Source: Verrucomicrobiales bacterium (GTDB lineage: Bacteria > Verrucomicrobiota > Verrucomicrobiia > Limisphaerales > UBA1100). Taken from it: a stretch of 7,982 nucleotides of DNA. A model generated the notes under the pieces. The model did not search any database, had not been told where the DNA came from, and saw only the letters and a list, made by a program, of their open reading frames with translations. Of the stretch, positions 1 through 6,505 are shown in pieces (the first letter of the stretch is position 1; each line of letters begins with the position of its first letter). The stretch spans positions 1 to 7,982 of the forward strand of contig WTHG01000453.1 of assembly GCA_011523245.1 (NCBI GenBank), in the 5' to 3' direction. The translations under genes and the position numbers were made by a program.

Positions 1-273
1 ATTGGGGTCGTAAATCTTGTAGTCCTTGCCGAAATCCATCTCGTGTACGAGCCCGCTTTCAGTGAGGAGGGGCAGGGTACGGTATACCGTTGCTCGTGAC
101 ACTGAGGAATCTTTCTCTCTCGCCCATTCGAGCAATTGCTCGGCAGTGAAGTGTTGGTCAGTACCAAAAACCGTGTCTACGATGGCACGCCGTTGAGCGG
201 TTATCCGGAGGTTTTTTTCCTCAAGGAAGTCCAGAAATTTTCTCTTAGCGGCAACTCTGTCAGGTTCAGCCAT
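1..273 (-). CDS. Fur-family metal-responsive transcriptional regulator, N-terminal part
   Basis: The visible part is 91 codons, from an ATG at 273 to the window edge, so the C-terminus is missing. It is a winged-helix DNA-binding domain of the ferric uptake regulator type. The N-terminal stretch with LRITAQRRAIVD (residues 22-33) is the classic Fur opening. HFTAEQLL (41-48) is the helix with the conserved histidine, and SRATVYRTL (59-67) is the recognition helix, followed by the wing and YKIYDPN (85-91). The sequence stops just before the histidine-rich metal-binding and dimerisation region, so iron, zinc, manganese or peroxide sensing (Fur, Zur, Mur, PerR) cannot be told apart. ATG 273 is the only ATG before the in-frame stop at 303-301. 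No Shine-Dalgarno sequence precedes it, and a strong promoter lies directly upstream. The gene is divergent from cinA. Family assignment is firm; the subfamily is unknown. Confidence 0.88.
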   Translation of the reverse strand, partial: MAEPDRVAAKRKFLDFLEEKNLRITAQRRAIVDTVFGTDQHFTAEQLLEWAREKDSSVSRATVYRTLPLLTESGLVHEMDFGKDYKIYDPN

Positions 274-281
274 CAGCAGCG

Positions 282-309
282 AGTATAAAAACCCTAATAG
301 CTAAGTCAA
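282..309 (-). promoter_or_regulatory. sigma70-type promoter of the Fur-family gene
   Basis: Read on the minus strand, TTGACT (309-304) and TATACT (287-282) are separated by 16 bp, a near-consensus housekeeping promoter. The -10 box ends only 8 bases before the ATG at 273, so transcription would begin at or within a few bases of the start codon. The purines available as start sites are the G at 274 and the A of the ATG itself. This predicts a leaderless or near-leaderless mRNA and fits the absence of a Shine-Dalgarno sequence. No clear Fur box is visible over the promoter. Confidence 0.6.
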
Positions 310-385
310 TGCCATCTAATTCCACGGAACCATGGAAAAGCTGCATGGTGTTGCGCCCATTTTGTGCACATGCGACCCTAGGGGC

Positions 386-1618
386 GTGCGAGTGGAATTA
401 ATCAATACCGGAAGTGAACTCCTCGTAGGTCGCGTACTAAACACCCATCAACAATGGCTGGGGCAGCAACTTTCCGATGCCGGTTATGAGCCCAGCTATC
501 AGCAAACTATCCCAGATACAGGAGATGCAATTCAGGCTGCGGTGTGTGAGGCTATTGATCGGAGCGAGTTGGTGATTGTGACCGGAGGTTTAGGGCCTAC
601 CAGTGATGACATCACCCGCCAACGTATTGCGGAGCTGCTGGGCGTCCCTTTGGAGGAACACGCCGAGACCCGTGAACGGATCATTGCCCATTTTCAAAAA
701 CGCCAACGGCCCATGCCGGAGGTGGTGCTGGTGCAGGCGCAAGTACCACACGGTGCCACCGTGTTGCCCAATGACCACGGTACAGCCCCGGGCTTGGCTC
801 TACAAACCGCACGTGGTTGGCTGATACTGTTGCCCGGCCCGCCGCGCGAATTGCGCCCAATGTATACCAGTTATGTGGCGCCCTTGCTCACCGAGGAATT
901 GCCGCCAGAAAACCCCATGCTCATCCGCACACTGAAAACTATGGGAATCGGGGAATCTTCCGTGGAGGAGAGAATTGCGCCGGTTCTAGAGGCGCAGTGT
1001 GTTGAGGGGTTGGAAATAGGTTATTGCGCGCGTATGGGCGAGGTGGATATACGCTTATCCGCGCGCGGCGCCGAGGCGGCCGCCTTGCTGCAACAAGCTG
1101 AGGGCATCGTGCGGGAGCAGGTTGGGGATTTCGTTTTCGGTGAGGATCAAGAACGACTGGAGGATGTGATTGTTCGCGAATTAAATCGCCGCGGTCAAAC
1201 GTTGGCGCTGGCTGAATCGTGCACAGGCGGTTTTTTGGCGCATCGCATTACCAATGTGCCGGGCGCCTCGGGCATGTTTCTGGCTGGCCATTGCACCTAT
1301 AGCAATGCGGCAAAGCAAAGCACGCTGGGCGTAAGTGCGAATTCTCTGGCGGCACATGGTGCGGTGAGCGAGGTGGTGGCACGCGAGATGGCTGAAGGAG
1401 CGCGGCAAGCGCACGCCGCGGATTATGCTTTAGCCACCACGGGCATAGCGGGCCCCACTGGCGGTACGGTGGAGAAGCCGGTGGGTACAGTGTTTATTGC
1501 ACTGGCCACGTCGAAAGAGACGCGGGTGTTGAATCCCTGCAATCGTTGCGATCGCGAGACCTTCAAGTTTGTCACTTCGCAACAAGCCTTGGGTCTGTTG
1601 TGGAAATCGTTGACATAA
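386..1618 (+). CDS. cinA: CinA family protein / nicotinamide-nucleotide amidohydrolase (two-domain)
   Basis: About 410 residues, the normal length for two-domain CinA. The N-terminal half is the MoaB/MogA-like (COG1058) domain, with INTGSELLVGR (residues 6-16), TGGLGPTSDD (66-75) and LPGPP (149-153); in some homologues it hydrolyses ADP-ribose. The C-terminal half is the PncC domain, which deamidates NMN to nicotinic acid mononucleotide and ammonia in cytoplasmic pyridine-nucleotide salvage. Its active-site elements are present: ESCTGG (277-282, Ser278), YSNAAK (305-310, Tyr305 and Lys310), GIAGPTGG (353-360) and EKPVGTV (363-369). Both domains therefore look functional. The start is uncertain. 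GTG 386 aligns with the family N-terminus, but AGGGG at 380-384 is spaced better (7 nt) for GTG 392. ATG 332 would add 18 non-conserved residues and has no good ribosome-binding site. No convincing promoter is seen upstream. The link to competence in the gene name need not apply here. Confidence 0.95.
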   Translation: MRVELINTGSELLVGRVLNTHQQWLGQQLSDAGYEPSYQQTIPDTGDAIQAAVCEAIDRSELVIVTGGLGPTSDDITRQRIAELLGVPLEEHAETRERIIAHFQKRQRPMPEVVLVQAQVPHGATVLPNDHGTAPGLALQTARGWLILLPGPPRELRPMYTSYVAPLLTEELPPENPMLIRTLKTMGIGESSVEERIAPVLEAQCVEGLEIGYCARMGEVDIRLSARGAEAAALLQQAEGIVREQVGDFVFGEDQERLEDVIVRELNRRGQTLALAESCTGGFLAHRITNVPGASGMFLAGHCTYSNAAKQSTLGVSANSLAAHGAVSEVVAREMAEGARQAHAADYALATTGIAGPTGGTVEKPVGTVFIALATSKETRVLNPCNRCDRETFKFVTSQQALGLLWKSLT

Positions 1619-1642
1619 AAAAGCCCGCCTGTTGGCGGGCTT
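1617..1642 (-). terminator. Intrinsic terminator of the ferredoxin gene, touching the cinA stop codon
   Basis: A perfect 9-bp inverted repeat (AAGCCCGCC at 1621-1629 and GGCGGGCTT at 1634-1642) encloses a 4-base loop. On the minus strand the GC-rich stem runs straight into six T residues (1622-1617), a textbook Rho-independent terminator 19 bases beyond the ferredoxin stop codon. On the plus strand the hairpin is followed only by TTGAAAA, so it would terminate cinA weakly at best. The cinA stop codon (1616-1618) overlaps the T-run. Confidence 0.87.
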
Positions 1643-1661
1643 GAAAATAGGTGAGGGCGAA

Positions 1662-1898
1662 TTAATCCGCACCGTCATTGCCGATGGCTTCCACGGGGCA
1701 GCCTTCCATGGCTTCCTGACATAGGGCTTCTTCCTCTTCATTCTCCGGTTGTTTGTAGAGATAGGAATAGCCGCCATCATCGTTCCGGGTGAAATTTTCC
1801 GGAGCCGTCTCGCGACACAGGTCACAATCAATGCACTCGGTATCGCAGTAGTATTTGCCAGGTGCGTTGTCTTCGTATTTATCTTCTTTAGTCGCCAT
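1662..1898 (-). CDS. Small single-cluster ferredoxin
   Basis: An acidic 78-residue protein and probable soluble electron carrier. It has a CxxCxxC motif (Cys22, Cys25, Cys28 within CIDCDLC) and a distant GCPVEAI motif (Cys67), the usual four ligands of a monocluster 4Fe-4S ferredoxin of the Desulfovibrio/Thermotoga type. The position where two-cluster or disulfide-bearing relatives have a cysteine after the first motif is Ala32 (RETAPENF). Two further cysteines, Cys18 and Cys60, lie outside the ligand set. DDGGYSYLYKQP (40-51) is the middle strand region. ATG 1898 is chosen because a promoter lies just upstream and the alternative TTG at 1949 falls inside its -35 box. A GGTGGA sequence lies 13 bases before the ATG, a rather long spacing. 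The gene stands alone between convergent cinA and divergent pyk, so its redox partner cannot be inferred from context. Confidence 0.92.
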   Translation of the reverse strand: MATKEDKYEDNAPGKYYCDTECIDCDLCRETAPENFTRNDDGGYSYLYKQPENEEEEALCQEAMEGCPVEAIGNDGAD

Positions 1899-1920
1899 GA
1901 TAAACAAATTGTCCACCCGC

Positions 1921-1949
1921 AATCTAGTGATTTTGAGTTGGTAAATCAA
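1921..1949 (-). promoter_or_regulatory. sigma70-type promoter of the ferredoxin gene
   Basis: On the minus strand, TTGATT (1949-1944) and TAGATT (1926-1921) are separated by exactly 17 bp. A start site about seven bases downstream, near 1914, would give a short leader of roughly 16 bases before ATG 1898. The promoter sits in the intergenic region divergent from pyk. I found no equally good promoter on the plus strand for pyk in the same interval; TAAAAT at 1972-1977 is a possible -10 box but has no matching -35 box. Confidence 0.55.
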
Positions 1950-2013
1950 GGTGATTCATCGGGGAGTTGCATAAAATGATGTGCGCATGCGGGAATAACC
2001 TCGCGCCTTTCGT

Positions 2014-3444
2014 GTGCTTTCCCTTAACTTCCGGCCCGTGGATCAAAATCGTCAAACCCGCATTCTGGCCACGCTTGGCCCGGCCACCGATTCGGTGGAG
2101 GGCATCGGCAAGCTTCTGGATGCCGGCGCCAATATATTTCGCCTGAACATGTCGCATGCCCGGCATGACTGGGCCCAAACCACCACCGCGAATATTCGCG
2201 AAGCGGCTGCCCAACGCGGGGTTGTGCCCTCCATTCTCATGGATCTGCAGGGGCCGGCCATTCGCACGGGCGATCTGCCGGAGCCGGTGGAGTTGAAACA
2301 AGGGGATCGGTTTGATTTTACCGTGGACACCGCCGTGCAGGGAGCCCGGGTGGTGGGAGTGAATTATCCGAATTTCCTGGATGACATCGAGGTGGGAGCC
2401 ACCATCTTGATTGACAACGGATTGATCCGCATGAAAGTGCTGAGCAAAACCGAATCAGTCGCCGAATGCGAGGTGGATATCGGAGGCACTATGGGCAGCC
2501 GTCGTCACATTAATTTGCCCGGCACCAAGGTGGGGTTGCCGGCGTTAACGGAAAAAGACCGGCGAGACGCAGCGCTTGGTTTGAAGTTGGGCGTCGATTA
2601 TCTGGCCCTTTCGTTCGTGCGCGAAGCGGCTGATGTGGAGGAACTGCAGGCGCTGATCCAAGCCGGTAATCATCCCACCAAGGTGGTGGCCAAGATCGAA
2701 GACCAACATGCCGTGAAACGAATCCGACGTATCATCAAGGCGGCTGATGCCATCATGGTGGCCCGCGGCGATCTCGGCGTGGAATGCCCTTACGAGGAGC
2801 TTCCGATTATCCAGCGACATATCGTTCGCGAATGCCTCACAGTTGGTAAACCTGTGGTGGTGGCCACACATATGTTGGAGAGCATGATCGATGAACCCCA
2901 CCCGACACGTGCAGAAGTGACCGATGTGGCCAACGCGGTCTTTGAACAGGCCGATGCGATCATGCTGAGCGGAGAAACATCCGTGGGCCAGTTTCCCACG
3001 ATGTGTGTCGAGGTGATGGATCGGATTGCCCGGCGTATGGAACAGGAGCGCGGCGCACGTTTTCATCGTGAGGCAAAGTTAACCGATCAACGCCAGCGAC
3101 TGGCCAAGTCTGCCGTGCGCATGGCTGATGATTTGGCGGCGGACGCCATTGTGATGTTCACTGTTAGCGGCCGTATGGCGCGGGAAACCGCCTGGATGCG
3201 CCCGCGTCATGCAAAGATTTTGGCCCTGTGCGCCAATCCACGAGTAGCCGGGGCCCTTGCGATGCATCGCGGTTTGACCCCGGTAATTATCGAAAATTTT
3301 TGTCCCGACTTTCCCGTTTTGGATGCCATTGCCACACTGAAGGAACGCGGGCATTTACAGGTTGGCCAAACTGTGGTGGTGAGCAGCTCCACCAAGGCTG
3401 TTGAGAAAATTGCAAACTCCGTGCAGGTTCACGAAGTGAGCTGA
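2014..3444 (+). CDS. pyk: Pyruvate kinase
   Basis: A 476-residue cytoplasmic enzyme of normal length that transfers phosphate from phosphoenolpyruvate to ADP, giving pyruvate and ATP in the last step of glycolysis. The opening ILATLGPATDS (17-27) is followed by IFRLNMSHA (41-49, with Arg43, Asn45, Ser47), then MDLQGPAIRTG (76-86), a B domain around 87-175, AKIED (226-230, Lys227 and Glu229), VARGDLGVE (249-257, Asp253), VATHMLESM (283-291, Thr285) and MLSGETSVGQFP (317-328). The C-terminal domain (about 355-476) includes SGRMARETAWMRP. The catalytic residues are present. Ala82 is unusual: it occupies the site that is Glu in potassium-dependent and Lys in potassium-independent enzymes. The start is unsure. 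GTG 2014 and GTG 2038 both lack a Shine-Dalgarno sequence, and 2038 gives an N-terminus closer to the family. The end lies 3 bp from the end of convergent nuoN, with no hairpin between. Confidence 0.97.
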   Translation: MLSLNFRPVDQNRQTRILATLGPATDSVEGIGKLLDAGANIFRLNMSHARHDWAQTTTANIREAAAQRGVVPSILMDLQGPAIRTGDLPEPVELKQGDRFDFTVDTAVQGARVVGVNYPNFLDDIEVGATILIDNGLIRMKVLSKTESVAECEVDIGGTMGSRRHINLPGTKVGLPALTEKDRRDAALGLKLGVDYLALSFVREAADVEELQALIQAGNHPTKVVAKIEDQHAVKRIRRIIKAADAIMVARGDLGVECPYEELPIIQRHIVRECLTVGKPVVVATHMLESMIDEPHPTRAEVTDVANAVFEQADAIMLSGETSVGQFPTMCVEVMDRIARRMEQERGARFHREAKLTDQRQRLAKSAVRMADDLAADAIVMFTVSGRMARETAWMRPRHAKILALCANPRVAGALAMHRGLTPVIIENFCPDFPVLDAIATLKERGHLQVGQTVVVSSSTKAVEKIANSVQVHEVS

Positions 3445-3447
3445 GTC

Positions 3448-4929
3448 CTAATTGGCGGAGAACAAATACTCGGTGGCTTCGCCGGCAATGTAGAGGATCG
3501 GTTCCGGGAAAAGCCCCAGCCCGATCAAGCCAAAGAGGCAGGTCAGGAGAACCACTTCCGCCGCGCGCGGGCAGGGCAATGGCTCAGTGGAGGGAGCTTC
3601 CTCCGCCCAGAACCGGCCTTTGCCCCAAAAGATTTCGCGAATGACGGTGAAGTAATAGTAGAACGAAATCACCACGCCCACCAACGCCAAGCCAATGACC
3701 CAAGGCATCACCGGATGTACGGCCACCGAGCTGATCGCCGCGCGCAGCAGGGCGAATTTACCCATAAAACCCGCCAGCGGCGGTACGCCGGCCAGGGAGA
3801 TAATCGAGAGCGTCAACACCGTGGCCATCAACGGCGAGCGTTGATGCAGATTGGCTAGTGTGCTGATGTCTTCATCGCCGCTTTCCTCGGAGACCACGGA
3901 GATCACCGTGAACGCGCCGACTACTCCAAAGACATATGCCGTCAGGTAAAACAACACTGCTTGGGCGCCTTGATCATTGAGAGTCACCAACCCCAGCAAC
4001 ACAAAGCCGGCGCTGGCGATACTGGAATAACCCAGTAGCCTTTTTAGGTTGCGCTGGCGCAAGGCGCACAGGCTGCCGTAGAGAATCGTGGCCGCGGCCA
4101 TCAACGCCAGCAATTGCCTTAGCCAGGCTTCCCCCAGCAGGGGCGGGCAGGCATCGGCAAGCAGGCGCAGGATCAACGCGATGCCAGCCGCCTTTGAACC
4201 GGTGGAAAGAAACGTCGTCACCGGCGTGGGCGCGCCTTGGTAAACATCCGGCACCCAAAGCTGGAACGGCACGGCCGCCAATTTGAAAAACAATCCGCCC
4301 AACGTCATCAACACGCCCAGTTGATAGAGCAGTATCATGGAATCATCATTTAAACCATTGGCGGCGCGGGCAACTTCATGGAAATCCAACGCCCCCGTGC
4401 TGCCGTAAATTAGCGCAATGCCAAACACCATGATCGCCGAGGAAGCCGCGCCCAAGATCAGGTATTTGATGCCGGCTTCCAGAGAGCGCAAGCGGTGACG
4501 CTCAAAGCTAGTCAGTACATAAAACGTAATGGTGATCAATTCCACCGCCACAAACAACAGCACCAGACTGTTGGCACCCGCGGCAAAAGACATGCCCGCT
4601 AAGGCAAAGCAGGTGAAGGCATACAGTTCCGAAATGCCCGAGCGAATTCGTGCGGCATAGCTTTGGGTCAGCAACACCACCAACACGGCCGCCAACACAA
4701 AGTATCCCTGAAAATAAACCGCCAAGCTGTCCTTCACATAGCCCGTGGCGCCCGTACCGGTGCCTTGTTCGAATATGGTGAAGCTGTAGCAGAACACGGC
4801 CACCAACCCACCGGCCACCCACCAGCCCAGTTGGGCCTTGCGCTCGGCCGGTGTCCAGAGATCCACCAGCAACACCACAATACCCAGTAGGCACGCACCA
4901 ATTTCCAAGCTAACCAGTTGGAGATCCAT
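3448..4929 (-). CDS. nuoN: NADH-quinone oxidoreductase subunit N
   Basis: A 493-residue integral membrane protein with about fourteen hydrophobic segments, one of the three antiporter-like proton-pumping subunits of respiratory complex I. Conserved channel residues are visible by comparison with E. coli NuoN: Glu130 in LLFVAVELIT (TM5 glutamate), Lys216 in FFKLAAVPFQLW (TM7 lysine), Lys246 in STGSKAAG (TM8) and Lys391 in GFMGKFALL (TM12). The signature WVPDVYQGAPTPVTTF (225-240) is typical of NuoN. It is the last gene of the visible nuoL-nuoM-nuoN run. Its ATG overlaps the nuoM stop by one base (TAATG), and AGGAGG lies 10 bases upstream, so translation is both coupled and independently supported. 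It ends head-on against pyk with no terminator visible. No residue appears missing. Confidence 0.96.
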   Translation of the reverse strand: MDLQLVSLEIGACLLGIVVLLVDLWTPAERKAQLGWWVAGGLVAVFCYSFTIFEQGTGTGATGYVKDSLAVYFQGYFVLAAVLVVLLTQSYAARIRSGISELYAFTCFALAGMSFAAGANSLVLLFVAVELITITFYVLTSFERHRLRSLEAGIKYLILGAASSAIMVFGIALIYGSTGALDFHEVARAANGLNDDSMILLYQLGVLMTLGGLFFKLAAVPFQLWVPDVYQGAPTPVTTFLSTGSKAAGIALILRLLADACPPLLGEAWLRQLLALMAAATILYGSLCALRQRNLKRLLGYSSIASAGFVLLGLVTLNDQGAQAVLFYLTAYVFGVVGAFTVISVVSEESGDEDISTLANLHQRSPLMATVLTLSIISLAGVPPLAGFMGKFALLRAAISSVAVHPVMPWVIGLALVGVVISFYYYFTVIREIFWGKGRFWAEEAPSTEPLPCPRAAEVVLLTCLFGLIGLGLFPEPILYIAGEATEYLFSAN

Positions 4930-6503
4930 TATTCAGTTGCCTCCTCGATTGGGGGCTGAGCTTTTTTGGCCTGTTCAAAGGTGGCGTTAGATTTGCCAAT
5001 CTTGTCGGTAATCAGTTTCGGATAAAAACCGAAGAGCAGCAGCACGGCCACCAATAATGCATACGGCAGGCGATGCCAGTGTTTGAGATCTTCCACTTCC
5101 GGGGTTTGCTCGCCTTTCATGCCGTGCAGTAGAGTGCGGATGGCGCGCAGCATGTATACGGCTCCGATCACCAGCGCGCTCCAGATTCCGATGGTGGTTA
5201 TCACCGGGTACACCTTCCATGCGCCGAAGAACACCGTGAGTTCGCCGGCAAAATTTGCAAAGCCGGGCAAGCCGCAACCCGCCATGAGCGCCATGATCAT
5301 CAAGGTGCCCCAGAATGGCATGCCGGCGAGCAGGCCCTGTAGTTTTTCCATGTCCAGCGTGCGCGCTTGCGAATACAGGTAGCCGCTCAAGCCGAATGCC
5401 AGACCGGCCAGCAGTCCGTGAGCCACCATCACCATCACCGCGCCAGTTAGACCAATCGTCGTGACGCTGGCAATTCCGAGAAAGACAAACCCCATGTGCG
5501 CCACGGACGAGTTGCCAATGAGCAGGTTCAAGTCTTTCTGACGCATGGCCACGAGTCCGCAGTAGAGGATGTTGCCCAAGCAGAGTAGGGCGAGGATTGG
5601 TAGCCATGTTTGTGCTCCTTCAGGTGCCAGCGGCAGAGCCACCTTGATCAGCATGAACAGGCCGAATTTTTTGATCACGCCCGCGTGCATCATCGCCGTT
5701 GCCGTCGGTGCCGCTCCATAGCCCAGCGGCGCCCAGGTGTGGAAGGGCCAAAGCCCGACCAGAATACCGAGGCCAAACATGAGTAGGGCGAAAATAACAT
5801 TTTGTTCCGTCGCACTGAACGCGCCCGCTTCGGTTCCCGCGAATTGGGTTGCGTGATCCATCATGCTGAGCAGGCTAAATGAACCAAACTGCAGGTAGAG
5901 CAAGATCACTCCAGCGAGGGTAAGTAACGCGCCAAGGCTGAGGTAGAGGGTGATTTTGTAGGCGGCAAAATCCTTGTCCTTCCCGCGCCCCCAAACGCCG
6001 ATCATGATAAACGTGGGCACCAATGCCAACTCATGGAGGAAATACATCAGGAAAATATCGAGCGACATAAAGGCTCCCAAAATGCCGCCCGTCATCAACA
6101 GGAGCAGAATGAAGAATTCCTTTTCACGCGTACGAATTTCCTGCGCGCAACACGTCGCAGCAAAGGCAACCAATGCGGCCATCAACACCATTACGATGCC
6201 GATGCCATCCACACCTACGTAATAATGGATGTTCAGCGTCGGAATCCATTCCACACGCTGGGTAAATTTATAGCCGTACTCATCTTCCAGAGCAGATTGC
6301 TCAGTGCCTTGAGCCGGTAATGGGTCCGGTTGGTCGGTTATTGGCGGATCGAAAGCAGAGAAGACATAGATGGCCAAAAGTAACGATCCCAGTGTGGCCA
6401 GGCGAGCGCCCCAGCGAAAGAACAGCCGTTTCTCACTGGGTACCACGGCCAGAATGAGGGCCATGGCCAGTGGTAATCCCATGATGTAAGTGAGCGGTGA
6501 CAT
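4929..6503 (-). CDS. nuoM: NADH-quinone oxidoreductase subunit M, divergent TM7 region
   Basis: A membrane proton-pumping subunit of complex I, 524 residues from ATG 6503. This start lies 2 bp after the nuoL stop; a TTG at 6521 would add six residues and overlap nuoL. No Shine-Dalgarno sequence is seen, so re-initiation after nuoL is likely. Family features are Glu158 in FLHELALVP (TM5), Lys183, Lys278 and Lys279 in GVIKKFG (TM8), His336 in SSVAHMGF, His362 in VAHGLL, and Glu421 in NFAGELTVFFG (TM12). The usual NuoM segment with a TM7 lysine and HxWLPDAH is replaced by GILVGLWPFHTWAPLGYG (246-263), with leucine (Leu248) where E. coli has Lys234. No Lys or Arg occurs between residues 183 and 278. 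A hydrophilic stretch of about 40 residues (51-89) follows TM2 and is longer than in E. coli. Identity as NuoM is firm from sequence and position; its pumping ability is open. Confidence 0.94.
   Translation of the reverse strand: MSPLTYIMGLPLAMALILAVVPSEKRLFFRWGARLATLGSLLLAIYVFSAFDPPITDQPDPLPAQGTEQSALEDEYGYKFTQRVEWIPTLNIHYYVGVDGIGIVMVLMAALVAFAATCCAQEIRTREKEFFILLLLMTGGILGAFMSLDIFLMYFLHELALVPTFIMIGVWGRGKDKDFAAYKITLYLSLGALLTLAGVILLYLQFGSFSLLSMMDHATQFAGTEAGAFSATEQNVIFALLMFGLGILVGLWPFHTWAPLGYGAAPTATAMMHAGVIKKFGLFMLIKVALPLAPEGAQTWLPILALLCLGNILYCGLVAMRQKDLNLLIGNSSVAHMGFVFLGIASVTTIGLTGAVMVMVAHGLLAGLAFGLSGYLYSQARTLDMEKLQGLLAGMPFWGTLMIMALMAGCGLPGFANFAGELTVFFGAWKVYPVITTIGIWSALVIGAVYMLRAIRTLLHGMKGEQTPEVEDLKHWHRLPYALLVAVLLLFGFYPKLITDKIGKSNATFEQAKKAQPPIEEATE
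4940..4945 (-). promoter_or_regulatory. Shine-Dalgarno sequence of nuoN
   Basis: A perfect AGGAGG on the minus strand lies inside the last codons of nuoM, 10 bases before the nuoN ATG. It is the only consensus ribosome-binding site in the nuo run. It fixes the nuoN start and allows initiation in addition to coupling through the TAATG overlap. Confidence 0.8.
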
Positions 6504-6505
6504 CG

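Noticed and set aside
376..384. CCCTAGGGG palindrome before cinA as an operator
   Set aside because: It is only 8 perfectly symmetric bases and overlaps the likely ribosome-binding sequence; nothing supports regulator binding.
332..385. ATG 332 as start of cinA
   Set aside because: It would add 18 residues with no family counterpart, has no usable Shine-Dalgarno sequence, and the conserved CinA N-terminus begins at residue 19 of that frame.
274..385. A plus-strand promoter for cinA in the divergent region
   Set aside because: TATAAA at 284-289 lacks a properly spaced -35 box, and no other pair of boxes is convincing.
1430..1831. Minus-strand open frame of 133 codons spanning the end of cinA and the ferredoxin gene
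   Set aside because: It crosses the terminator hairpin and overlaps both supported genes in other frames; its basic composition is that of a shadow frame.
1899..1949. TTG 1949 as ferredoxin start, giving 95 residues
   Set aside because: The TTG forms part of the probable -35 box, and the extra 17 residues are not ferredoxin-like.
2545..3066. Open frame of 173 codons antisense to pyk
   Set aside because: It lies wholly inside the firmly identified pyruvate kinase gene. Its translation is rich in His and Cys, as expected from the reverse strand of a coding region, and shows no family motif or ribosome-binding site.
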